The notes beneath the pieces were generated by a model. That model had not been told where the DNA came from and did not search any database. It worked only from the letters and a program-made list of their open reading frames with translations. 19,468 nucleotides of DNA from CAZPLZ01 sp964587525 (lineage in GTDB: Bacteria > Oederibacteriota > CAKKQC01): positions 1 to 19,468 of the forward strand of contig CAZPLZ010000049.1 of assembly GCA_964587525.1 (NCBI GenBank). Reading direction: 5' to 3'. How positions within the stretch are numbered: the first letter of the stretch is position 1; the number at the start of each line of letters is the position of its first letter. Shown here piece after piece: positions 7,622 to 14,553 of this stretch. Both the position numbers and the translations under genes were made by a program.

Positions 7622-7650
7622 CTGTAGGGATGATGCAAGAATCATGTCAA
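7621..7650 (-). promoter_or_regulatory. Candidate pilin promoter, sigma-70 and possibly sigma-54
   Basis: On the minus strand a perfect -35 hexamer TTGACA (complement of 7645-7650) is followed after 18 bases by TACAGT (complement of 7621-7626), a 4/6 match to the -10 box. The same stretch contains TGACAT-N5-TTGCA (complement of 7634-7649), which has sigma-54 spacing. However, it carries TGA where sigma-54 sites nearly always have TGG at -26 to -24. The sigma-54 reading is attractive only because a sigma-54 activator is encoded nearby. Confidence 0.45.
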
Positions 7651-7751
7651 GGCGAAAGGGCTTGGATTACACTGATTTTATGAATCCCCCCTGTCTTAAG
7701 AGTGTCCAATAACTTGACTATTGTCCAGATTCCTGACACCGTGGTGTTTGG

Positions 7752-8957
7752 ATGCGCACCCGTAAGGGCTATGTGATAGTCCTGCAGTGGCTTCTGGTAG
7801 CGGTGGTGGCGATCTGGGGAGCTTCCACGGGAGCCTGGCGTACCGCGCCGTCCGTGTTCTGGACACTGGTGGGGCTCTCGGCGGTTGGGAACGCGGCCCT
7901 GATGCGCATGCCCCTGCCGTATTTCTACCAGCCCATCCACTGGATGCATCTCTTCATCGCCGACACGATGTTCGTGGGAGCAGCGATCTACTGCGTGGTG
8001 GGGTTTGATTCGGAGTTCTACCTCCCGTATTTTCTCATCGTGCTGATCGTGGCGCTGACTCGCAGCCTGGCTCAGGCCCTCGTGGTGGCGATCAGTGTCA
8101 GCGTCGTGTATATGTTCCTGGTCTGGCGTGAAGGAAGTGCGCCGGCCCTGTGGGACACCTCTTATCTGATCCGTCTCCCGTTCTTCCTGGTCATTGCGCT
8201 GTTCACGAGTTATCTCGCCAATGCGGCCAGACTCCAGCAGGAGGCGCAGGCGGCCTCACGCACTTTGGCCGAACAGGTGCACTCGCTGCAGCAACTTGCC
8301 GCCGGTATCGCCCACGAGGTCCGCAATCCGATCACGGCCATCAGCAACAATCTTAATTCAATTATCAACCGCTTGCAGCAGAACAGTGAGGTCCAGGGCA
8401 TCGCCAACGAGGCCCTGGAGCAGGTCGGACGGGTCACACGCATCGTGCAGGAAACGCTGGAGGTGGCCCGTCCAGCTACGCTGCAGGCCGGCTGGCTCGA
8501 TCTCAATGCGCACCTGGAACGCGTCGCGCGCGACACCGTGGGCACGGGGGAGACCGGGGTGATCGCAGTGCGCAAGCGGTTCGCCCCGCAGCCGCTCATG
8601 CTATGGGGCGACGCCACGCTGCTCGAACAGGCCCTGTTGAACATCATGCGCAACGCCCTGGAGGCGATGCCCCAGGGCGGAACCCTGGATCTTCAGACCG
8701 ACGCCCAGACCGTCCGGGGCCGGGAGCAGGTGATCGCCCGGATCATCGACACCGGCACGGGAATCCCGCCTCATCAGCTTGAACGGCTCTACCAGCCGTT
8801 CTACACCACGAAGGTCCAGGGTACGGGGCTAGGGCTCTGTCTGGCCCGTAAGTACGTACGCGCGCACGGGGGCGACCTGGCCATCATGAGCCGACTGGGC
8901 AAGGGGACGGAGGTGACCATCACGCTTCCGGTTGCCGGTCCAGCGCCGGCCACATGA
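7752..8957 (+). CDS. Membrane sensor histidine kinase, PilS-like
   Basis: A 401-residue sensor kinase. The N-terminal half (about 8-156) has around five or six membrane helices with almost no periplasmic domain, as in PilS. A short linker helix with likely coiled coil (157-180) leads to the H box AAGIAHEVRNPITAI (183-197), with phospho-acceptor H188. The ATPase domain has the N box NIMRNALEAM (297-306), G1 box DTGTGIP (333-339), F-box region QPFYTTK (348-354) and G2 box GTGLGL (357-362), so the kinase looks fully active. It should phosphorylate the sigma-54 regulator two genes downstream. It is divergent from the pilin gene across 172 bases, and its stop overlaps the next start (ATGA). Upstream of the ATG the ribosome site is weak. 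PilS is suggested by architecture and context only; it could be a NtrB-like kinase with another signal. Confidence 0.92.
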   Translation: MRTRKGYVIVLQWLLVAVVAIWGASTGAWRTAPSVFWTLVGLSAVGNAALMRMPLPYFYQPIHWMHLFIADTMFVGAAIYCVVGFDSEFYLPYFLIVLIVALTRSLAQALVVAISVSVVYMFLVWREGSAPALWDTSYLIRLPFFLVIALFTSYLANAARLQQEAQAASRTLAEQVHSLQQLAAGIAHEVRNPITAISNNLNSIINRLQQNSEVQGIANEALEQVGRVTRIVQETLEVARPATLQAGWLDLNAHLERVARDTVGTGETGVIAVRKRFAPQPLMLWGDATLLEQALLNIMRNALEAMPQGGTLDLQTDAQTVRGREQVIARIIDTGTGIPPHQLERLYQPFYTTKVQGTGLGLCLARKYVRAHGGDLAIMSRLGKGTEVTITLPVAGPAPAT

Positions 8958-11209
8958 GCCTGCTGGATCGCGCTCGCCGGGGCCTCTGGCCGAAATCTCT
9001 GCTCTTCTGGCTGCTCGCAGCCACGGTGTTTCCGATGTGGCAATTCATGGCCGGCCGCGAAGTGTACTTCCTGAGCGATGCCCTTCACCAGCATTACCCT
9101 TTTCAACAGATCATCGGCAGACTTTTGGCCGAAGATCCCTCAAGCCTGCCGCTCTGGAATCCCTACCTCTTTTCTGGCAGCCCGCTGGCGGCGGACCCGC
9201 AGATGCAAGTCTGGTATCCCCCGGCGGTATTGTACCGGCTGTTGCCGTATCCTGTAGCGAACGGTTGTTTTCTGGCGCTCCACCTGGCCCTGGCGGTGGT
9301 CGGAATGGCGTGGTTCCTGCGTGCCCAGGGCCTTGGGAGCTGCGCGGCGGCGTTGGGCGGGATCGGGTTTGGCCTGGGGAGCCAGCCGACGTTTCTGCTG
9401 GTGGTACCCCCGGCGCTCTGCGTGTATGCCTGGCTGCCGTGGGTGGCGTTGTTCACCTCCCGGCTTGCTGCAAGCCGGGCGACGCGGGACGCTGTGGGGC
9501 TGGGGATCGTGGGCGCGTGGATGCTCCTGGCGGGGTCTCCGCCGTATCTCGTGTACGCTGCCGTCCTCTCGGCTGTGATCATGTTCACAGGCCATCCCCT
9601 CTCCCCCGCTTTGGGGGGGAGAGGGAAGGGTGAGGGGGGGAAATTTGCTTCTCTGTGGCGGCAGGCCGGGCTGGCGGCTGGGGTGGCTGCCGCGACTGCC
9701 GCCATGATGCTCGTTCCATTCATGGCGTACCTGCGTGAATCCAGCCGTGGAGTTTCCTTGCCGCTCTCCATGGCTAACGCCGAAGCGATGCCTCCCTGGG
9801 GGCTTTTGGGGTTGCTGGCGCCGCAGGGGCTGTTGCCGAGGAGCGAAGAGCCCATGCTGGGGATGATGACCGCCTGGACGTCGCTGCACTATGTCGGAGT
9901 CCTTCTCGTTGTGCTGGCCGTCACCGGTTGGGTGCTGCTGAGGAGAACTGGCGTCACCCGCACCCCGGTGGTGCTGGTGTTGCTGGGCGTGGCGCTGGGA
10001 TTGGGGGCCTGGCTGCCTGGCGGTGCCCTGATCTTATCCATTCCGCCGTTTTCGTTCATGCGGCATCCGGGGCTGTGGATGTCTCTGGCCGTATTCGGCG
10101 TCGCCTGGCTGGGGGCGCAGGGGGCGGAGGAGCTGGAGCGCCGGCTGATGACACGGGCTGGCCGCCAAGCGTTGCAGGGCTGGGCGGTGGCGGTAGTATT
10201 CCTGGTCTGCGTGAGCATCGGTTCCAAACTCTGGAAGCTCGGCATCCTGAAACGCTGGCTCCAGGAGGGTGGCGTGCCGGTTGCCATCGATCTGGCCAGC
10301 CGGCTGGGTTCGGCTATCTATCCGGCCGTGTGGATTGGGCTGGGCGTGCTCGTGCTCTGGCTGGCTTCCCGGAAGGAAATCCCAGTCCGCCGGGCGTTCG
10401 CACTCCTTGCCGTGCTGGTCTGGTTGGACCTGCTCATCCTCCGGCACCAGGTGCAACCCTCCGCCCGCGCGGCGTGGATCATGGAGCCGTCCGTGACCGA
10501 AAGGTTTTTTGACAAGGAGGTGAAGCCCGATCGGTGGTTTCGGGTGTTCGTCACCCCGCGCCATCAGGAGAACTTAATGGACGAAGGGGAGGGCAGGAGG
10601 GGTGTGATCCAGAATGTGCGGGCCTCCCTGCGCTCCAGTCTGCCCGCGGTGTCCGGATTGCGCGATGCGGGTGGGAACAACCCGCTGCGGCCGGCCCGTC
10701 TGGAAACCCTGCTTGACCAAGCGGTGCTCGCACCGAAGCCATGGGCTGCGCAAGCGGCGGCTGTCTTCCGCCTGCTGGGTGTGAAATATCTCATCACGCG
10801 GAGCGACCTGAACGGGCCGGGATACCGGCTGGTGCACGACGGCTACACCAAGGTGTACGAACGTTTGGGGGAGGTCAGGCCGGTATGGGTTGAGCCCGCC
10901 GCGCACGGTACGGTTAAGGGGCCGGTCAATGGCCAACCGGGCGCCTGGGAATTCCGCGTGAAGCTTAGAAAGCCCGCCACCGTGGTTGTGAGTGAGACCT
11001 GGCTGCCCGGATGGAAGCTGGCTGTCCCCCTGGCGGGGGTTCAGGTGAAGCCTGTGCACGACGCGTTGATCGGGGTGGAGTTACCGGCCGGCGAGCATCA
11101 AGTCCGGCTGCGCTATGATCCCCCGGCGGTGAAGGCCGGGATGGCGGTGAGCCTGCTGGCGCTGACTGGTCTCATCGTTTTCGGCGGGCTCAGTCTGTTG
11201 CGGTCTTAA
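8954..11209 (+). CDS. YfhO-family membrane protein, probable GT-C glycosyltransferase
   Basis: A 751-residue polytopic membrane protein. The N-terminus has a first helix, then FLSDALHQHYPF (39-50) and LPLWNPYLFSGSPLAADPQ (65-83), the first-loop signature of YfhO proteins. Characterised Gram-positive YfhO proteins take part in glycosylating teichoic-type polymers. About twelve helices are followed by a soluble C-terminal domain with ETWLPGWKLAV, ELPAGEHQVRLRYDPP and a last helix, as in the family. The start ATG overlaps the kinase stop (ATGA). The response regulator begins five bases after its own stop, so it is locked between the two halves of a two-component pair. About residues 215-230 (HPLSPALGGRGKGEGG) come from an in-frame copy of a dispersed hairpin repeat, placed in a loop between membrane helices. 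Substrate and product are unknown. Confidence 0.85.
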   Translation: MSLLDRARRGLWPKSLLFWLLAATVFPMWQFMAGREVYFLSDALHQHYPFQQIIGRLLAEDPSSLPLWNPYLFSGSPLAADPQMQVWYPPAVLYRLLPYPVANGCFLALHLALAVVGMAWFLRAQGLGSCAAALGGIGFGLGSQPTFLLVVPPALCVYAWLPWVALFTSRLAASRATRDAVGLGIVGAWMLLAGSPPYLVYAAVLSAVIMFTGHPLSPALGGRGKGEGGKFASLWRQAGLAAGVAAATAAMMLVPFMAYLRESSRGVSLPLSMANAEAMPPWGLLGLLAPQGLLPRSEEPMLGMMTAWTSLHYVGVLLVVLAVTGWVLLRRTGVTRTPVVLVLLGVALGLGAWLPGGALILSIPPFSFMRHPGLWMSLAVFGVAWLGAQGAEELERRLMTRAGRQALQGWAVAVVFLVCVSIGSKLWKLGILKRWLQEGGVPVAIDLASRLGSAIYPAVWIGLGVLVLWLASRKEIPVRRAFALLAVLVWLDLLILRHQVQPSARAAWIMEPSVTERFFDKEVKPDRWFRVFVTPRHQENLMDEGEGRRGVIQNVRASLRSSLPAVSGLRDAGGNNPLRPARLETLLDQAVLAPKPWAAQAAAVFRLLGVKYLITRSDLNGPGYRLVHDGYTKVYERLGEVRPVWVEPAAHGTVKGPVNGQPGAWEFRVKLRKPATVVVSETWLPGWKLAVPLAGVQVKPVHDALIGVELPAGEHQVRLRYDPPAVKAGMAVSLLALTGLIVFGGLSLLRS
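9596..9640 (+). repeat. Dispersed hairpin repeat, copy A, in frame inside the YfhO-like gene
   Basis: Perfect 11-base arms CCCTCTCCCCC (9597-9607) and GGGGGAGAGGG (9615-9625) surround a 7-base loop. A G-rich tail follows (AAGGGTGAGGGGGGG, 9626-9640). Copies at 14217-14256 and 15459-15498 have the same arms and tail in the same orientation. The unit is 45 bases, a multiple of three, and the host frame stays open. Confidence 0.88.
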
Positions 11210-11214
11210 GCGAG

Positions 11215-12579
11215 ATGCCGAAGCACCTGCTCGTTGTTGATGATGACCCCGCAGTCCGCCGGTCGCTTGGCCGTGCGCTCGAAGAGTATGGCCTCAAGGT
11301 GTCCTCCGCAGCAAACGCGGCGGAAGGGCTCGCGGTGTACGAGCACGGCGCGCACGACCTCGTCCTCCTGGATCTGTTTCTTCCCGATCAACACGGGTTG
11401 GAGGTGCTCAAGCAGCTCAAAGCGAAGGACCCTGACGCAGCGGTCATCGTGGTGACGGCGTCGGATGATGTGCGGGACGCGGTGGAAGCGATAAAGCTCG
11501 GGGCGCTCGAATATCTGGTCAAGCCGTACAATCTTGAGGCCCTGATGGTGCTTATCCAGCACGCGCTTGACCAGAGGCGCACGCGGATGGAATTGGGGGC
11601 GCACCGAAGATCGCAGAGCGAGCGGTATTCATTTGAGGCCATGGTGCACGTCAATCCCCAGTTTGCCAGCATCATTGCCCTCGCGAGCAAGCTGGCCCAG
11701 AACCCGACCGTGACGCTGCTGATTGGGGGGGAGACCGGGGTGGGCAAGGAGTTTCTGGCTCGGGCGGTGCACCATGCCAGTCCGCGGGCGGGCGGACCGT
11801 TCGTGCCGATTTCGTGCGCCGCGATTCCGGAGACGCTGCTGGAGAGCGAGCTGTTCGGGCACGAAGCTGGTGCGTTCACGGACGCGCGGCGCCGCAAGCG
11901 AGGCCTGTTCGAGCTGTCGGAGGGTGGAACCTTGTTCCTCGATGAGATCGGAGAGATGTCGTCGGGGATGCAAGCCAAACTGCTGCGCGCAATCGAGACC
12001 CATTCGTTCAGGCGGGTGGGCGGCACGGAAGACCTGACCGTGGATGCACGCATCATCGCCGCCACCAATATAGTGATGGAAAAGGCGGTGGAGGCGAAGC
12101 GGTTCCGTGAGGATCTCTACTACCGGCTCAAAGTCGGTTATCTGACGATCCCGCCGCTGCGTGAGCGCCCAGAGGATCTGCTGCCACTCACGCAGCTCTT
12201 GCTTTCCGAAATTTGCCGGGAGATGGGGCGGCGCCCGTTGGCCCTGTCAAGGGAAGTCCAGGAGGCCTTCACCCGGTATCCCTGGCCAGGCAATGTCCGG
12301 GAATTGAAAAATGTCCTGGAACGGGCGGTGATCCTTTGCGAAGGCGATGGTCCCATAGAGCTTGGGGCACTTCCAAATGATTTGCATGGCGAACCAGGCC
12401 GCACGCTTCCGGCAGCCACTTCGGAGTCCGCGCCAACTTCCCTGCAGGACATGGAGCGTGAGCACATCCTCCGGGCTCTGAAAGCCTGTGACGATAACCA
12501 CACGCGCACCGCCAAGCTCCTGGGTATTTCCCGCACCACCCTCTGGGAAAAGCTCAAGCGTTACCGGCTGGCAATATAG
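11215..12579 (+). CDS. Sigma-54-dependent response regulator, PilR/NtrC-like
   Basis: A 454-residue activator with three domains. The receiver domain (about 1-120) has the acidic pocket D10/D11, phospho-acceptor D53 in VLLDLFLPD, T81 and K103 in LVKPY. The AAA+ domain (about 140-375) has Walker A GETGVGKE (172-179), ELFGHEAGAFTDA (212-224), Walker B TLFLDEIGEM (239-248) and FRRVGG (265-270). The C-terminal Fis-type helix-turn-helix (about 415-454) contains RTAKLLGISRTTLWEKLKRY. It should drive transcription from sigma-54 promoters when phosphorylated, most simply by the kinase at 7752-8957. The sigma-54 contact loop reads GAFTDA instead of the commoner GAFTGA, with Asp at 223. Natural variants of this loop exist, so function is probably kept. 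The adjacent pilin is the first target to consider. Confidence 0.95.
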   Translation: MPKHLLVVDDDPAVRRSLGRALEEYGLKVSSAANAAEGLAVYEHGAHDLVLLDLFLPDQHGLEVLKQLKAKDPDAAVIVVTASDDVRDAVEAIKLGALEYLVKPYNLEALMVLIQHALDQRRTRMELGAHRRSQSERYSFEAMVHVNPQFASIIALASKLAQNPTVTLLIGGETGVGKEFLARAVHHASPRAGGPFVPISCAAIPETLLESELFGHEAGAFTDARRRKRGLFELSEGGTLFLDEIGEMSSGMQAKLLRAIETHSFRRVGGTEDLTVDARIIAATNIVMEKAVEAKRFREDLYYRLKVGYLTIPPLRERPEDLLPLTQLLLSEICREMGRRPLALSREVQEAFTRYPWPGNVRELKNVLERAVILCEGDGPIELGALPNDLHGEPGRTLPAATSESAPTSLQDMEREHILRALKACDDNHTRTAKLLGISRTTLWEKLKRYRLAI

Positions 12580-12617
12580 CCTCGACCCAGTCCCAATTCA
12601 TCCGTTCCGTATCCCTC

Positions 12618-14159
12618 ATGGGGATGTTCACGTTGGCCTCGCGGGTGCTGGGGTACGTGCGAGACGCCTTGTATGCGGCGCGGTTTGGTGCCGGCTGGGT
12701 GGCCGACGCCTATTTCGTGGCTTTCCGGATTCCCAACCTCCTGCGCGATCTGGTCGGGGAAGGCGCTTTGTCAGCGGCCATCATCCCGTCCGTGAGCCGG
12801 GCGTTCGCAAACCGGGGGGCCCGCGACGCCCACCGCCTGGTCTCGGCGCTTTTGACCTGGGGGTGCATTGGAGGCGCGGCGCTGGTGGCGGTGGGGGTGC
12901 TGGCGGCGCCCGTCATCGTGAGCGTCATGGCGCCTGGGTTCGCCGTGTCGCCGCAGAAGTTTGGGCTCACGGTCTCGCTGACCCGGTGGCTCTTTCCCTT
13001 CATCGTGTTCATCAGTCTGGCGGCTGTGGTCATGGGATGGCTGAACTCCCGGGAGCGGTTCGGGCCTTCGGCGTTCGCGCCTGTCGCTCTCAACCTGTGC
13101 GTCATCCTGGCCGCGGTGGTGCTCTGCCCGCTCTTCGGCGTCCCGCCGGAAAAACAGATATACGGCTGGGTCCTGGGCATGCTGCTTGGTGGTTTGGCGC
13201 AATGGCTGGTTCAGGTTCCGGCCGCGCGGGAGCTGGGGTTCCGGTTCGGGTGGCGGCTCTGGCACGCCGGGATGCGAAGCATTGGAGCGCTCATGGTTCC
13301 GGCGCTGGCCGGATTTTCCTTTACGCAGGTGCACCTGCTGGTGAACACCATCCTGGCATCCCTGCTGCCGGAGGGGAGCGTCGCCCACCTGTACTATGGC
13401 AACCGGCTCATGCAGCTTCCCCTCGGCGTGTTTGGTGTGGCGCTCTCCACCGCCTCGTATCCGGTCGTCGTTCGTGCACTGGCGGCCGGCCAGCCGGGGG
13501 AGGCTTCTGCGGCGCTCAACTGGGCCCTGCGGCTTGCCGCGTTCGCCGTCCTGCCTGCGTCCGCGGGCCTGATCGCGCTCGCGCCGCAGATCAACGGGCT
13601 CCTCTTTCGCTTCGGGCGGTTTACGGCGGAGGACGCGGCGGTCACCGCCTCGGTGTCCGTCGCCTATGCGGTGGGGATCATCGGCCACGCCCTCATGAGG
13701 GTCCTGACGCCGTCGTTCTATGCCGCTGGCCGGCCATACGTCCCAGTGGCACTGGCCGGCGTGGGCGTGCTGGCCAACGCGCTCCTATCCAGCGTGCTCA
13801 TGTTGCGTCTGGGGGTCGTGGGGCTTCCGATCGCCACCACCCTGGTCACACTGGCGAGTGCGCTCTGGCTTGGGGTGCGGCTGAGGGCGATCCTCCCCGG
13901 GGTGGGCGGACGCGGTGTGCTGGGCACGTTTGCACGCAGTGCGGTGGCGGCGGCGATCATGGGTGCCGCCGTCTGGGCCGCCGCACGGTGGGGCGGCAGT
14001 TGGCTCATCGAAGCCGGCGCCGGCGTCAAGACACAAGAGGCCCTGCTCACGGCAGGAGGGATCGCGTTCGGGCTGGTCGTGTTTGCTACCCTGGCTTGGA
14101 TCATGCGCATCAAGGAATTTAAGGAACTCATCCAAGCGTTGCGGAAGAGGTCTGAATGA
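12618..14159 (+). CDS. murJ: Lipid II flippase MurJ
   Basis: Moves lipid II across the inner membrane for peptidoglycan synthesis; MOP superfamily with about 14 helices. It has 513 residues from this ATG, close to the family length. SRVLGYVRD carries Arg 9 and Arg 15, and ADAYFVAFRIPNLLR carries Asp 30 and Arg 43. These correspond to E. coli R18, R24, D39 and R52, which line the transport cavity. Later come YYGNRLMQLPLGVFGVALST and LLFRFGRFTAEDA. The E. coli Asp-Arg pair of YYADRLM is Asn-Arg here, a change seen in other bacteria. The ATG at 12618 is the first ordinary start, but it removes about nine residues of helix 1 compared with E. coli, and homology continues upstream. An ATA at 12576, overlapping the regulator's stop as ATAG, may be the true start. 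Confidence 0.93.
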   Translation: MGMFTLASRVLGYVRDALYAARFGAGWVADAYFVAFRIPNLLRDLVGEGALSAAIIPSVSRAFANRGARDAHRLVSALLTWGCIGGAALVAVGVLAAPVIVSVMAPGFAVSPQKFGLTVSLTRWLFPFIVFISLAAVVMGWLNSRERFGPSAFAPVALNLCVILAAVVLCPLFGVPPEKQIYGWVLGMLLGGLAQWLVQVPAARELGFRFGWRLWHAGMRSIGALMVPALAGFSFTQVHLLVNTILASLLPEGSVAHLYYGNRLMQLPLGVFGVALSTASYPVVVRALAAGQPGEASAALNWALRLAAFAVLPASAGLIALAPQINGLLFRFGRFTAEDAAVTASVSVAYAVGIIGHALMRVLTPSFYAAGRPYVPVALAGVGVLANALLSSVLMLRLGVVGLPIATTLVTLASALWLGVRLRAILPGVGGRGVLGTFARSAVAAAIMGAAVWAAARWGGSWLIEAGAGVKTQEALLTAGGIAFGLVVFATLAWIMRIKEFKELIQALRKRSE

Positions 14160-14173
14160 GGTCTTTCTTCAAT

Positions 14174-14256
14174 CCCTCTCTCCCTTTGGGAGAGAGGGTA
14201 GCGAGATTTTTCTTATCCCTCTCCCCCCGAAGGGGGGAGAGGGGAGGGTGAGGGGG
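14174..14256 (+). repeat. Dispersed hairpin repeat, copy B, two hairpins in tandem
   Basis: The first hairpin has arms CCCTCTCTCCC (14174-14184) and GGGAGAGAGGG (14188-14198) with a TTT loop, followed shortly by ATTTTTCTTAT. The second has arms CCCTCTCCCCCC (14217-14228) and GGGGGGAGAGGG (14232-14243) with a GAA loop and the tail GAGGGTGAGGGGG (14244-14256). Together they fill nearly all of the 100-base gap between murJ and the MGMT gene. The G-rich tail ends three bases before the MGMT start and may serve as its Shine-Dalgarno. The first hairpin plus T-run might act as a weak terminator after murJ. Confidence 0.9.
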
Positions 14257-14259
14257 ATT

Positions 14260-14553
14260 ATGAAGATGTTCAAACTTCCTTCTGGGATCGGAACGGCCTT
14301 TCAACGGCGTGTGTGGGCGCTGGCGCTGACAATCCGGCGGGGGGAGACCCGCACCTATGGCTGGATGGCGCGCCGGTTGAAGTCCTCCCCGCGCGCAGTG
14401 GGGCAGGCGCTCAAGGCCAACCCGTTTGCCCCGCAGGTCCCGTGCCACCGGGTGGTTGCGGCTGGCGGGGCGCTCGGCGGGTACGCTGGCAAGTGGAACA
14501 ATCCGAAAAAGCGCCGGATGCTGGCGAAGGAGGGTGTGAAATTCGCGCACTGA
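14260..14553 (+). CDS. MGMT-family methylated-DNA--cysteine methyltransferase, single domain
   Basis: A 97-residue protein consisting only of the DNA-binding and catalytic domain of O6-alkylguanine-DNA alkyltransferases. It has GTAFQRRVWALAL (11-23), GETRTYGWMAR (28-38), RAVGQALKANP (45-55) with the Arg finger, and the active-site PCHRVV (61-66) with Cys 62, followed by GGYAGKW (73-79). Because the cysteine is present, this is a true alkyl acceptor rather than an alkyltransferase-like protein with Trp. The N-terminal pseudo-RNase H-like domain of Ada and Ogt is absent, as in many short homologues. The frame is open far upstream, through the repeats and out of frame with murJ. The ATG at 14260 is chosen because homology begins a few residues later. 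Its 3' end overlaps dtd by 13 bases. Confidence 0.92.
   Translation: MKMFKLPSGIGTAFQRRVWALALTIRRGETRTYGWMARRLKSSPRAVGQALKANPFAPQVPCHRVVAAGGALGGYAGKWNNPKKRRMLAKEGVKFAH
14527..14534 (+). promoter_or_regulatory. Shine-Dalgarno that fixes an ATT start for dtd
   Basis: AAGGAGGG lies inside the end of the MGMT gene. The core AAGGAGG ends seven bases before the ATT at 14541, the ideal distance. No ATG, GTG or TTG in the dtd frame lies at a suitable distance from it. Confidence 0.78.

Noticed and set aside
12771..13688. A 305-codon minus-strand frame opposite murJ
   Set aside because: Low-complexity Arg/His/Gln/Pro composition, no ribosome site, and fully antisense to a conserved gene.
12488..14122. 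A 544-codon open frame on the plus strand overlapping murJ
   Set aside because: It lies in a different frame of murJ, is rich in Gly, Arg, Ala and Pro as GC-rich shadow frames are, and has no membrane pattern or recognisable motif, while MurJ is conserved throughout.
14156..14248. A 30-codon frame starting with an ATGA overlap at the murJ stop
   Set aside because: It is made almost wholly of the hairpin repeats (residues such as NPSLPLGERV) and would be open by chance in such a repeat; no support as a gene.
13915..14259. Upstream extension of the MGMT frame to a GTG/ATG inside murJ
   Set aside because: The extension runs out of frame through murJ and the repeats, and homology to MGMT proteins starts only after the ATG at 14260.
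14493..14540. GTG at 14493 as the start of dtd
   Set aside because: It adds 16 residues not expected in DTD proteins, has no Shine-Dalgarno, and ignores the well-placed AAGGAGG before the ATT.
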